64,000 nucleotides of DNA from Chitinophagales bacterium (GTDB lineage Bacteria > Bacteroidota > Bacteroidia > Chitinophagales > UBA2359). Of this stretch, positions 44,772 to 53,252 are shown one piece after another. The notes under the pieces were generated by a model. The model did not search any database, was not told where the DNA came from, and worked only from the letters and a program-made list of their open reading frames with translations. Every line of letters begins with the position of its first letter. Position 1 is the stretch's first letter. Position numbers and translations under genes: made by a program. The DNA lies in NCBI GenBank assembly GCA_020628375.1, contig JAHDFD010000002.1:1-64000 (forward strand). Reading direction: 5' to 3'.

Positions 44772-45131
44772 TCATGCCTTCATTTTTTCTATTATTTCAA
44801 GAAAAACTTTCTTTTTACTTCGTGCAACAGGCAGCTCTGTTCCATTAGTTAAGACTATACTTCCGCCATTAATTTTATTATATTCGATTATGTGTTCGAG
44901 ATTAATAAGATAGCTTTGGTGTATTCTGAAAAAGCCATGGTTAGTTAAAAATTCTGCTACTTTTTTTAAAGGCTTTGCTAAGGTTAGTTCATCTTCTTTA
45001 ATAAAATGAAAATGGGTATAATTAATTTCTGCTTCACAATAAATTATACTTGAAAAATGATGAAACGAATAGCCATTTTTAATTGGGATAGCTAACTTTT
45101 GAATGTTTTGAGGTGTATCTACAATTTTCAT
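44772..45131 (-). CDS. Stand-alone LytTR-domain DNA-binding protein (1 of 3)
   Basis: Small regulator of 119 aa from the ATG at 45131 (an upstream ATG at 45173 would overlap the neighbouring gene by 13 bp and adds no conserved sequence). The whole protein is one LytTR domain: IIYCEAEINYTHFHFIKEDE, FFRIHQSYLINLEHIIEYNK, GGSIVLTNGTELPVARSKKK. There is no receiver, membrane or other sensor domain, so how it receives a signal is unknown. It lies immediately downstream of the second LytTR gene and is probably cotranscribed with it. Confidence 0.85.
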   Translation of the reverse strand: MKIVDTPQNIQKLAIPIKNGYSFHHFSSIIYCEAEINYTHFHFIKEDELTLAKPLKKVAEFLTNHGFFRIHQSYLINLEHIIEYNKINGGSIVLTNGTELPVARSKKKVFLEIIEKMKA

Positions 45132-45160
45132 ATACAGGTGTTTTATATGATTAGCTAATA

Positions 45161-45496
45161 TTACAATTTGCACATTTTAATTCTCTCCATAAACAGTTGC
45201 TTTCTTAATTTGCTTACCGAAATTTCTTTACCATTTTCCATAACTACATAGCCCCCTGTAGTTTTGTAATAGTATTTTATATACATCCAGTTTATTAAAA
45301 ACGATTTATGAATTCTTATAAATTGAAAAGTGAGAAACCGTTTTTCAAGGGAACTAATTGTTATTGAACTTTTAAAATATTCACCATTTGCGCAATGTAT
45401 GATTACTTTATTCCGAACCGATTGGCAATAAATAATTTCATTGGTATTACAGAAAAGTAATTTATTCAATATGGGAAGGGCAATTTTCATAATCAA
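45161..45496 (-). CDS. Stand-alone LytTR-domain DNA-binding protein (2 of 3)
   Basis: Protein of 111 aa comprising only a LytTR domain: EIIYCQSVRNKVIIHCANGE, FIRIHKSFLINWMYIKYYYK, GGYVVMENGKEISVSKLRKQ. It is paralogous to the proteins at 44772 and 45913 but diverged, with Cys/Trp substitutions in the core. Element B copy 2 lies upstream of its start (45642-45764), about 145 bp away. Confidence 0.85.
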   Translation of the reverse strand: MIMKIALPILNKLLFCNTNEIIYCQSVRNKVIIHCANGEYFKSSITISSLEKRFLTFQFIRIHKSFLINWMYIKYYYKTTGGYVVMENGKEISVSKLRKQLFMERIKMCKL

Positions 45497-45641
45497 GGTA
45501 TTTGAAAAACTTTTGTAGAAGTGGTGAGATTGTTACTTTCACAATGACTTCTGGTGACAATAAATTTTCCGTTTCACTAATGGTTCTTCATTGCGATAAA
45601 AATCAAGTTCAGGCTTACACAATCTATGTGTGGCTTTAGAG

Positions 45642-45764
45642 CACACTACTATACATTTTCTTTGTTTCTTTAGAAAATGATTGAATTACTACAAAAAACC
45701 TCCACTTTTCAGGTATCCATTTGTCTGGAGACGCAATGGAGGTAAACAAATGTATGATAGTATA
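45642..45764. repeat. Element B, copy 2: 123-bp structured inverted-repeat element
   Basis: Same orientation as copy 1; the first 23 bp are identical. Relative to copy 1 the centre stem has changed a G-C pair to A-T and a T-G wobble to C-G while keeping pairing, with the invariant loop region GTC-TG-GAGAC. The 416-bp gap it sits in (45497-45912) has no gene; its remaining sequence is AT-rich and unremarkable. Confidence 0.8.
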
Positions 45765-45912
45765 AAACAATGCTTCAACTGACCACTACAAAGCTGGTTA
45801 TCAATCACTTACACAAAAGTATAATATAATTATTTTTAATTTTGCAATGATTATTATTCAACTAATAAAGGAGTATAATTGGGCTTTTTTATTTATTAAT
45901 CAGTAAAAGCTA

Positions 45913-46251
45913 TTACAAACTACTATTCGCTATTCTTTTTAAAAACTCTTTTTTTCTAGAGCGAGCAATGGACAATTCTAAACCATTATCAAGTATCACA
46001 AAACCTCCTGCCGACTTATTGTATGCTTGTATGTAGTTTAGATTAATTATATATGATTGATGAATGCGTACAAATGTTAACTCTGACAAAAGTTCTTCAA
46101 AGGATTTAAGGGTTCGTGCTATCAATAGGGAATTGCCATTTTTTAAAATAATTTGTGTGTAATTGCTATCCGATCTACAATAAATAATATCGTTAATCTC
46201 ACAGAAGATAAAACCATTTAAACTGGGTAAGGCTACTTTACCAAAACTCAT
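45913..46251 (-). CDS. Stand-alone LytTR-domain DNA-binding protein (3 of 3)
   Basis: The most canonical of the three LytTR proteins (112 aa): DIIYCRSDSNYTQIILKNGN, FVRIHQSYIINLNYIQAYNK, GGFVILDNGLELSIARSRKK. The ATG at 46251 (MSFGKVALPSLNGF) is chosen because the paralogue at 45161 starts at the same place; the upstream extension to 46380 is hydrophobic, AT-rich and overlaps the neighbouring terminator. It lies between element B copy 2 and the terminator of the 725-aa gene. Confidence 0.87.
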   Translation of the reverse strand: MSFGKVALPSLNGFIFCEINDIIYCRSDSNYTQIILKNGNSLLIARTLKSFEELLSELTFVRIHQSYIINLNYIQAYNKSAGGFVILDNGLELSIARSRKKEFLKRIANSSL

Positions 46252-46378
46252 TTTTTTCTTTCTTTTCAATTCAATTGTTTTCAAATTGCTTGTTTTAATT
46301 AAACAATACAAACTTAGAATGCTACTTATTTGAAAGTTCAGTAAAAAGTAGGCTATAATTCTAAAAACAAGAACAAAC

Positions 46379-46410
46379 AAAGCCCTACAAAGACTGTTTT
46401 GTAGGGCTTT
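46379..46410 (-). terminator. Terminator of the 725-aa T9SS gene
   Basis: Stem AAAGCCCTACAAA / TTTTGTAGGGCTTT with a 5-nt loop, about 47 bp past the minus-strand stop codon at 46457. The run after the stem is mixed (TTTGTTTG), so efficiency is uncertain. Confidence 0.7.
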
Positions 46411-46456
46411 TAGGCTTTTTATAAATTCTGATTTTGAAAAATTTTATTGTAAAATC

Positions 46457-48634
46457 TTAACGAATAATGGTTATTTTTTGAGTAAAACTGTGTTCTTCAT
46501 TTTGTAAGTGAACATAGTATTGACCATTTTTCAAGTTAGGCAATTCAATTTGCTGGTTTTTATTATTTGTTAGTTTGTGATTATGTACTTGTTGCCCTAA
46601 ACTATTAATAACTTTTACAATAAATGAGCCAAAAGGCAAATTACTTATATTCAAAATATTGGAATTGCTTGTAAATATTGTGGGATAAATTTGGGGTTTG
46701 CTTTGCATTGTATTATTTGCATAATTTGTAGCCGTTGTATCGCTTGGTGTTGGTGGGCTTATTGCTTGGTCGAAGGTGGGATTGTAAGCGGTAGTAGCAA
46801 ATTCATCGAAATTCCAAATAGCATTATTACAGTTAACCAAGGTTTTAAAAGGTGGTTCTTGCAATGGCAACTCTACTATATTGGTTAGTGTATCATTTTT
46901 ATATTTAAAGTATTCGACTTTGTCAGCCTCCACTGATTCTTTTGCTAATATCACATTACCTTCTTCATTAAAACCCGCAATTGTATAATCGTTATTAGTA
47001 AATTCTAATTTTTTAACTTGTCCGTCTTTAATCTCGAAAATATAGTGTATGTCAAGATATGCCGTTTGTGTGTTTTCAGAAATTCTAATGGAGTACGATA
47101 AATTGAAGAAATCTATACCGCTGTATTCGTTCATTGCTTTCCAAGCATCTAAATAAATATCCAATTCGCTACCTTCAATTATTTCGTTATCACTAAAAAC
47201 TTCTTCTGGTGTTTGGTATTCGTTGAACGAAGTTGATGTAATTTTAAAAAGCCCTTGATTATACTGTTTGCTATACACCCAACATTCATCTTCTTTATGA
47301 AAAATGAAGTTATGTAGTTCTAAAGGAAAATAATTGTCATATTCAAAAGAAAAAGAAAATGGTAATTCTTCATTATTGGCTGTTCCTCTGTAAACATTGT
47401 AGGTGCTACCGTTAGCAACTGGCTTTCTGAAATACCAAATATTATTTGAGTTGTAAATAGCTACTTTATCATGGTTACTGCTTGGAAAGTGTTCAACAGG
47501 AAATTGTAAATATTCTCCATCGCAATTTACGGTTTCGTAATATCTATCATCTACTGAATTGTACCTGTAAAGCCAAATATTTTTTTCTTTATCTTGTAAA
47601 GGATATACTCTTATTGAGTTCGTAAAACTTGTATCAAAAACATTTATGGCTGAAATACCAGTATTTGAAATACTCAGTACTTCTTTATTATTTTCAAATC
47701 GCCAAACTATGGAGTCATTTTCTACTTGAAAAGGCGTATAAATAGCATCGAAATTGCTAATATCTGATTCGTTCTGTAATAAAGTTATCCATTCGTTATT
47801 TTGGTAATATTGTACTTCATTTTCGTATTGAGTATATCGCCATATTTTGCCATTTTCATCTAAGGAAGCTCCCTTAATATTTGGGGTTTCTGTTAGTACA
47901 TTGTTTGTATCTACTTGAAACAGCCGATTGTCTTCTGATAAAAACCAGATACTTTTAGTATTGCTATCTACACAGCTATATTTCGTCCAACCAATTCCTA
48001 AGTCTAATTCGCCAATTTTTGTAAAGGTGTTATCGTCTTCCAATCGGTATAACTCATCATATAAATCTCTAATAATTAAATGATTTTCTGCATCTAAAAA
48101 TGCGCCTTCTAAAGTAGATTCTCCTACATCAGTATCGTAGCTACTAAAGTAATCTTGAATTTGTATCATTTCATTATCATCATTTAAAGTGTACACCTCA
48201 AGACCATAATAATATAGAAAAATACGACCATTTTTATCTTGTAAAATTTGAGGTTTTGACGATGACATTAAAGTTTCATCTATAAATAAAGTATCTACAG
48301 TTTCATCCTCTAAATCCAGTTTAATTCCACCCAAATCATATACGGCAATATTGGCATCGCCAGCGGCACTAAAAGTAACGCCATCAATAGAAAAACTTGA
48401 AATTTCTGAATTTAAAGGAGAATAATGTACTTTTTCAAAGGTTTCAGTATCAATAATGTATAAACCGTTGTTAGTGCCAATCCATAACTTTCTATCTTTC
48501 AATGCCATATCTTTAAACTCAGGAATATGTGGAACACTAAACCATCCGTTTTCGCTGAAGGGAATATCACTTATACCTTGACTATACGAATAGCAAGAGA
48601 AGAATAAAAAAAGTGATAAAATTAAATTTTTCAC
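46457..48634 (-). CDS. Secreted two-component-like beta-propeller protein with T9SS type A sorting domain
   Basis: Exported protein of 725 aa. Signal peptide 1-18 (CYSYSQG). The body consists of propeller-type repeats like those of hybrid two-component sensors (LWIGTNNGLYIIDTETFEKV, FSAAGDANIAVYDL, IWFLSEDNRLFQVDTNN) but no kinase domain follows. Residues about 650-725 are the sorting domain (PTIFTSNSNILNISNLPFGS, then NGQYYVHLQNEEHSFTQKIT). Expression is probably independent of the downstream LytTR gene because a terminator separates them. Function unknown. Confidence 0.85.
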   Translation of the reverse strand: MKNLILSLFLFFSCYSYSQGISDIPFSENGWFSVPHIPEFKDMALKDRKLWIGTNNGLYIIDTETFEKVHYSPLNSEISSFSIDGVTFSAAGDANIAVYDLGGIKLDLEDETVDTLFIDETLMSSSKPQILQDKNGRIFLYYYGLEVYTLNDDNEMIQIQDYFSSYDTDVGESTLEGAFLDAENHLIIRDLYDELYRLEDDNTFTKIGELDLGIGWTKYSCVDSNTKSIWFLSEDNRLFQVDTNNVLTETPNIKGASLDENGKIWRYTQYENEVQYYQNNEWITLLQNESDISNFDAIYTPFQVENDSIVWRFENNKEVLSISNTGISAINVFDTSFTNSIRVYPLQDKEKNIWLYRYNSVDDRYYETVNCDGEYLQFPVEHFPSSNHDKVAIYNSNNIWYFRKPVANGSTYNVYRGTANNEELPFSFSFEYDNYFPLELHNFIFHKEDECWVYSKQYNQGLFKITSTSFNEYQTPEEVFSDNEIIEGSELDIYLDAWKAMNEYSGIDFFNLSYSIRISENTQTAYLDIHYIFEIKDGQVKKLEFTNNDYTIAGFNEEGNVILAKESVEADKVEYFKYKNDTLTNIVELPLQEPPFKTLVNCNNAIWNFDEFATTAYNPTFDQAISPPTPSDTTATNYANNTMQSKPQIYPTIFTSNSNILNISNLPFGSFIVKVINSLGQQVHNHKLTNNKNQQIELPNLKNGQYYVHLQNEEHSFTQKITIIR

Positions 48635-48732
48635 AAAACAAATTTCAAGGGTTATATTAAATTTATTGATGTAAATTATTGATCTACACCTCTATAAAGA
48701 TATTCAGTAATCTTGATTAATTATTCTATTCA

Positions 48733-50202
48733 ATGAAAAAAAGTAATTACGAATTATATGAAATTATAAATGAACTTAATGATACGGAATTAAGGTTTTT
48801 TACGAAGCAGCTTAAAAATGCGATAATACATGATGATGTGAAATTGCTTTTTAAAATAATTAAGAAATATTTAAAATTTCCAAAACTCGATGAAAATGAA
48901 ATAATAATTGCTTACAAAAAACCCAACTTCACAAAAAGAAAATTTGAATTGAATCAATTTTTACAAGAATGTTTGGTTCAACTTTATAAAAACAATTCAA
49001 TTAAAGAATGGCAAGATGAACTTAATTTTTGCGAATATTTGAATAAGAAAGGTCTTTTTAAAATAGCCTATAAAAAGCTATTAAAATTAAAAGAAAAAAC
49101 TGCCATAACAGATTATTTTACTTTACAAATTGATATTTTAGAACTTGAGCGTAAGTTGCTTTTTAATTTGAGAGGTTCTGTAGCATTATATAATTTAGAA
49201 AATATATTTACAAGTATTGATAAAACTATTCAACAACAAATTGAAGCAACAGAATATAACCATTTAATTACGAAACTTTATGAATTACAATTCCAAAAAA
49301 CGAAGATAAATACTCAAAAACCAAGAGATTTAATTGAGCAGTATAAGGTTAATCCTAAACTACAAACTACTTATGAACCGCTAAGTTTTAAGAGCAAAAT
49401 GTTGCAATATCAATTATTGGGAATGTTGGCTTTTATGGAATATGATATACCAAAAGCATATCTGTATAATTCAACGCTTATTGAGTTTTTTGATGAGGAA
49501 CCTTTTAAAATTGCAGAGTTTCCTGAAAAATATTTTGCTATTTGGAGTAACTATTTAACCGATTGTTCTTCTCTTAAAAAGGCTGATAAAGTTAAAAATG
49601 CTGTTCAACAGATGAATGCTTTTGTTGAAGATGGTAAATTTAGTTCTATTCCAAGATTGGAGGAAAAAATTATGATGCGTACTTATAATGTGCAACTTAA
49701 TGGAATATTGAACTATAATGATTTTACGGATGCTGAAAAAATTATAGACGAATTGTTTATTGATTTAGAAGATAAGTTAATTAATCAAACAATTCACCGA
49801 AAGGTAATTTTATGTTTTTTAGCAGCATTAATATTATTCAAGTTAAATATTAACGAAAAAGCAAAATCATTTCTGGCAATTGCTTACACTTTAGAAAAAA
49901 GAAAGCAAGTTCAAGATATTGTAGTTGCTTGTAAAATGCTTGAAATTATTATTTTCTACGAAGAAGAATCTTTTGACACGGTAGATTTTTTCTTAAGTAA
50001 ATTAAAAAATTATTTGAGTTATAGAAAAATCGAAAATGAGTATGAAGCCATATTCATTAAGCTTTTTAATAAACTTATATTGGCTAAGTCTAAGATAGAA
50101 ATTAAAGAGACGAATGCAGATTTTATTCTCAAATTTCAATCATTAGATAATGTTCCAGAAATTTATGAGCGTTTAGAAATAGAAAAATGGTTAACTAATT
50201 AA
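48733..50202 (+). CDS. Hypothetical helical protein, Bacteroidota-type
   Basis: Cytoplasmic protein of 489 aa with no signal peptide. It is composed of helical pairs similar to TPR arrays (KKGLFKIAYKKLLKLKEKTA, LINQTIHRKVILCFLAALIL, INEKAKSFLAIAYTLEKRKQ). The start resembles a small conserved family opening with Y/ELYEIINELNDTELRFF, which I cannot name. It is divergent from the 725-aa T9SS gene, 98 bp away, and the sequence between them probably holds both promoters. Confidence 0.7.
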   Translation: MKKSNYELYEIINELNDTELRFFTKQLKNAIIHDDVKLLFKIIKKYLKFPKLDENEIIIAYKKPNFTKRKFELNQFLQECLVQLYKNNSIKEWQDELNFCEYLNKKGLFKIAYKKLLKLKEKTAITDYFTLQIDILELERKLLFNLRGSVALYNLENIFTSIDKTIQQQIEATEYNHLITKLYELQFQKTKINTQKPRDLIEQYKVNPKLQTTYEPLSFKSKMLQYQLLGMLAFMEYDIPKAYLYNSTLIEFFDEEPFKIAEFPEKYFAIWSNYLTDCSSLKKADKVKNAVQQMNAFVEDGKFSSIPRLEEKIMMRTYNVQLNGILNYNDFTDAEKIIDELFIDLEDKLINQTIHRKVILCFLAALILFKLNINEKAKSFLAIAYTLEKRKQVQDIVVACKMLEIIIFYEEESFDTVDFFLSKLKNYLSYRKIENEYEAIFIKLFNKLILAKSKIEIKETNADFILKFQSLDNVPEIYERLEIEKWLTN

Positions 50203-50278
50203 AAATGCTTTTAGCTTCACAAAAACCATCAGTTTTCTATACCTCACAAATAAACTCCTCTTTTTCTTGAATCCCGTT

Positions 50279-50475
50279 CTTCCCCCTGCAACGTCTTCTC
50301 CATTGCCATATTAAAAAAGAACTGAGCAAGGCAGAATAATATAGCGATGGTACATTGTTATTAGGCAGTGCTACACTTTAAAAGTAAGGACAAAGGTAGC
50401 CAAGCGTCCTTTCGCCAAAAGTTATCACATCTGATTTAATTTTATTGTAGGAGAAAAAGACGCTGTCTGGGGAAG
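50279..50475. repeat. Element R, copy 1 (~197 bp), left of ParDE
   Basis: A ~197-bp unit whose ends form an inverted repeat (CTTCCCC..AACGTC at left; the right end GACGCTGTCTGGGGAAG reads CTTCCCCAGACAGCGTC on the other strand). An inner inverted repeat CCATTGCCATATT / AATATAGCGATGG is kept. A second copy lies at 51335-51527 in the same orientation. The two copies bracket the ParDE module. No coding capacity. Confidence 0.78.
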
Positions 50476-50492
50476 TTCATCATCAGCCAGTA

Positions 50493-50648
50493 GTGTTATT
50501 GATTCTGATGGCGATAACAGGTCAAGAAGTTAGTTTTAGAACTCCAATACTAAATAGTAATAGCATCAAAATAAATATTAATGATAATTATAAAGGTGTT
50601 ATGTTTCTATTAATTGAAAATGAGATTTATAAGTTTTTGAAATATTAA
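50493..50648 (+). pseudogene. Remnant of a T9SS type A sorting domain
   Basis: A reading frame ending in TAA at 50646-50648 encodes ITGQEVSFRTPILNSNSIKI and then NDNYKGVMFLLIENEIYKFL, the pattern of the last ~50 residues of a T9SS sorting domain (GQEV..., I.I...Y.GVMFL.I..). The conserved sequence stops just inside element R copy 1 and no start codon or upstream domain is present. It looks like the 3' fragment of a lost surface-protein gene. Confidence 0.6.
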
Positions 50649-50948
50649 TTAATATTTCAAATGTTTTCCAAAATCCATTGAACCGTGCAGTATTCTAAAA
50701 ACCTGTACCTCTGTTTCACTAACCAAGTAAAAAAGGTAGTGTTTTTCTACTTTCAGGCTTCGCATTCTTGGTATTAAATCGGTGCGGTCTTTACTCAAAG
50801 ATGTAAACGGATTTTCGGTAATGGCTTCAAATGCATCATCGAAAGAATGGTTGTATTTTTCAGCTTGGTGGTAGCCCCAATTATCAAGGGTGTAATCAAT
50901 AATATTTATCAAATCCCTTTCAGCCTGTTCAGATAGCGAAAGAATCAT
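50649..50948 (-). CDS. parE: ParE/RelE family toxin
   Basis: Toxin subunit of a type II toxin-antitoxin module, 99 aa. The fold is recognised by LSEQAERDLINIIDYTLDNW, AITENPFTSLSKDRTDLIPR and MRSLKVEKHYLFYLVSETEV. ParE toxins target gyrase while RelE toxins cut mRNA; the Arg-rich RSLKVEKHYLFY stretch fits ParE better. Its ATG overlaps the end of the antitoxin gene by 4 bp. Confidence 0.9.
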   Translation of the reverse strand: MILSLSEQAERDLINIIDYTLDNWGYHQAEKYNHSFDDAFEAITENPFTSLSKDRTDLIPRMRSLKVEKHYLFYLVSETEVQVFRILHGSMDFGKHLKY

Positions 50949-51193
50949 TGTTGCTGTTTTCTTCGTTCTACAGTTTCTTCAAAAATTTGTCGTGCAGTCT
51001 TGCGTACAATTCTTCCGTTGCGAATATCGTCTAATCCAATTTCGAGAGCAGAAAGCAAGGCTTGTTTTTTAGCATCTTCTTCTTGTAATAATCTAAGGGC
51101 TTCTCTGACAACTTCACTACTGTTGCCGTAATTGCCACTTTCTACCTTCTCTTTTATAAAGCCTTCCAGTTTTGGTGTTAATGATACGTTCAT
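50945..51193 (-). CDS. parD: ParD-type antitoxin
   Basis: Antitoxin of 82 aa with an N-terminal ribbon-helix-helix (MNVSLTPKLEGFIKEKVESG, NSSEVVREALRLLQEED), the DNA-binding fold that represses the operon, and a C-terminal disordered toxin-binding tail (TARQIFEETVERRKQQQ). Overlapping order antitoxin-toxin is the standard one. Bracketed by two copies of element R. Confidence 0.92.
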   Translation of the reverse strand: MNVSLTPKLEGFIKEKVESGNYGNSSEVVREALRLLQEEDAKKQALLSALEIGLDDIRNGRIVRKTARQIFEETVERRKQQQ

Positions 51194-51334
51194 ACTTCAA
51201 ATATACAACCAATAGCATTAAATGTCAAAGTTTGTTATTTTCGTTTTTTGTAAAACTATGATAGATTATTGCATAAATTCAAATCAAAAGAAGCCAATAG
51301 CCAGACCTTGCTTTCATCTATACACACCATAACG

Positions 51335-51527
51335 CTTTTCCTCTAGCAATGTCTCCATTGCCATATTAAAAAAGAACTGAGCAAGGCAAAATAATGTAGC
51401 AATGGGACATTGTCAGGCAGTGCTACACTTTAAAAGTAAGGACAAAGGTCGCCAAGCGTCCTTTCGCCAAAAGTTATCACATCTGATTTAATTTTATTGT
51501 AGGAGAAAGAGACGCTGGCTGGGGAAG
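51335..51527. repeat. Element R, copy 2 (~193 bp), right of ParDE
   Basis: Copy of the unit at 50279-50475. The central ~150 bp are nearly identical; here the inner stem CCATTGC / GCAATGG is perfect, whereas copy 1 has a G-T wobble. Sequence between 51194 and 51334 shows nothing recognisable. Confidence 0.78.
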
Positions 51528-51543
51528 ACAATAATTGGAGGAG

Positions 51544-52188
51544 TTACTTGTTTGGTTGAATGGGTGCTTTTTTTTTAATCGTTATAATATTTTTATAATC
51601 ACCTAACAGATCTGTTAAACTCTTAAACACTTTGCCAGTTTGTTTACTATATAACGACCATAAACCTTGTAACTCAATTAAGTTTGTTTTTTTGGGGTTT
51701 ACCGAATTATTTATTGATTTACCCCAGCTAAATGGAATCCGTTGTGTGGCGTCAAAAGAGAAATCTCCACTGTATTTTTCAACGGCTTTAGTAGAGTTAT
51801 GCAAGAAAAAAACACCTGCATGATTTTTATAGCCTCCAATATTACCAACTGGCATGGGATATGTTTCGTTCTTGTCTCCATCAGTTACTTCTACCCACTT
51901 ATCCCATTCATGCTGAACTATGGTTAGGGTATCTTTTGTGAGTTCTCCTTTAAACACCTTAAATACTGCTAGTTTTACTACATTATAATACTCTTTTTCT
52001 CGTGGGTTTACTTTGATTAAATCCGATTTTAAAATTAACCCCTCAACAATAACATCGGCATTGTTTACTTTTTCTTTAAGGCTTAGCTAATCCCTATGGT
52101 TACCATGAGAACAGTAATGTTGAGCTTGTAAATAATTTATTAGACAAAAACTTAAAAGTATTGTAAAAGTTGTCAATAATAACTTTCT
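51544..52188 (-). pseudogene. Degraded secreted-protein gene with in-frame stop and no start codon
   Basis: One continuous frame encodes a signal peptide (RKLLLTTFTILLSFCLI, then QAQ) and mature start HYCSHGNHRD, then TAG at 52087-52089 (on the plus strand CTA), then LSLKEKVNNADVIVEGLILK and the body ending IKKKAPIQPNK. The LSLKE..ADVIVEG...VFKGEL block is typical of secreted Bacteroidota proteins opening with a 'vegetative' beta domain. No ATG, GTG or TTG precedes the signal peptide before an upstream stop. The 3' part alone reads as a 137-aa GTG-started frame, but it starts in mid-domain. Best read as a pseudogene. Confidence 0.72.
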
Positions 52189-52344
52189 GTATATAATATA
52201 AAGTATTGATGCTAAGCTTCACATAATGATAAGAATAGTATTCTTGGTGAAAATTTAGCGGTTAATTAAATAGTTTTCACAAATCTACATTAAAAAGTAA
52301 TGCCTATAACCGACTTAGCTAATTATTTTATATTATATCGTTTT

Positions 52345-52686
52345 TCACATACTACAAATCGTTTGAAGTCTGAGCATCACTTTAGATACAATTTCTGCAT
52401 CGACAAATACTCCGCTCGGAGCTATTGGTCGCTCTATCCAGTCAATATTTCGTATATGATCGCTGAGTATGACACCAGAAACATCTAGCCCTTCGGGCAG
52501 AGGGATTTCCCCTACATATCCCTTTGCTTTTGAAGTGATCGGCGCAACGATTACCATCCCTGTAACATCATTATATTTGGTATTAGAGAGTACCAGGGCA
52601 GGTCTCTCTCCTTGCTGTTCAGAGCCTTTAGTCGGATTAAAGTTCACCCACAGGATGTCTCCTATTTTTGGTATGTATTCACTCAT
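52345..52686 (-). CDS. mazF: MazF/PemK family endoribonuclease toxin
   Basis: Toxin of 113 aa that cleaves mRNA at short sequences. Diagnostic blocks are IPKIGDILWVNFNPTKGSEQ, GERPALVLSNTKYN, VIVAPITSKAKGY and SGVILSDHIRNIDW. It begins 9 bp after the antitoxin stop codon. The cleavage site cannot be predicted. Confidence 0.93.
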   Translation of the reverse strand: MSEYIPKIGDILWVNFNPTKGSEQQGERPALVLSNTKYNDVTGMVIVAPITSKAKGYVGEIPLPEGLDVSGVILSDHIRNIDWIERPIAPSGVFVDAEIVSKVMLRLQTICSM

Positions 52687-52695
52687 AGGATTATA

Positions 52696-52947
52696 TTATT
52701 CTTTCCAGAAGACTTCTTTTCCTACACTTCCTTGTATGCGTTCTTCTTGCTTGTAACGACTCTTCCTATTCATTCCTTTCAGCAATTCATCCAGACTTGG
52801 TTCGTTCTCTATTTCAGTTATAGTGAAGCTATCTTCATGCTCCACGATCTCATACTCTTTATCTAGTTGAATATCATACTTCTTGATTATGGCTTTGGGG
52901 ATCACTACTCCGACGCTACTCCCCCACTTTTTGAACTTGATAGTCAT
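52696..52947 (-). CDS. mazE: MazE/AbrB-type antitoxin
   Basis: Antitoxin of 83 aa with an N-terminal AbrB-like swapped-hairpin DNA-binding domain (TIKFKKWGSSVGVVIPKAII) and a C-terminal toxin-binding region (PSLDELLKGMNRKSRYKQEE). First gene of the mazEF pair. This is the second toxin-antitoxin module within 2.3 kb. Confidence 0.92.
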   Translation of the reverse strand: MTIKFKKWGSSVGVVIPKAIIKKYDIQLDKEYEIVEHEDSFTITEIENEPSLDELLKGMNRKSRYKQEERIQGSVGKEVFWKE

Positions 52948-53250
52948 ATTTTCTTGCTTATGCTATCACAATTATATTTTATCTAACTTAATTCTGCAAG
53001 ATTTAAAACGTATATTCTTGGCAGAGTCCGAGCTTTCCCTTCATCAAAATCCAATTGACCTTGATGTAAAAGCTTTTTATCATAATGTCCTCAATAGTCA
53101 CTCATTAACAACACATTTTCCTTGTTCAACTGGTTGGTTTGATGAGCAAACTTATTCGCCAATAAACATCATCAATATTAGATATTTTTGTTACATCACT
53201 TAATTTCATTTAGCAAAATATAAATGATTTCAAAGAAACAAAAATTAAGT
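52948..53250. other. Gene-free stretch upstream of aceA
   Basis: About 300 bp between mazE and the aceA control region. A plus-strand frame is open from 52883 to 53203 but overlaps mazE, lacks recognisable domains and looks like chance. Nothing else seen. Confidence 0.5.
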
Positions 53251-53252
53251 TC

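Noticed and set aside
40304-48634. Polysaccharide utilisation locus
   Set aside because: There are no SusC/SusD homologues. The genes are propeller, beta-helix and repeat proteins plus LytTR regulators.
50279-51527. Integron cassette with attC sites flanking ParDE
   Set aside because: Toxin-antitoxin cassettes are common in integrons, so I looked for RYYYAAC/GTTRRRY core pairs at the ends of the repeats. None are present; the ends read CTTCCCC, and no integrase is nearby.
52883-53203. 106-aa plus-strand frame after mazE
   Set aside because: It overlaps mazE antisense and has no recognisable domain. Composition looks like chance in AT-rich DNA.
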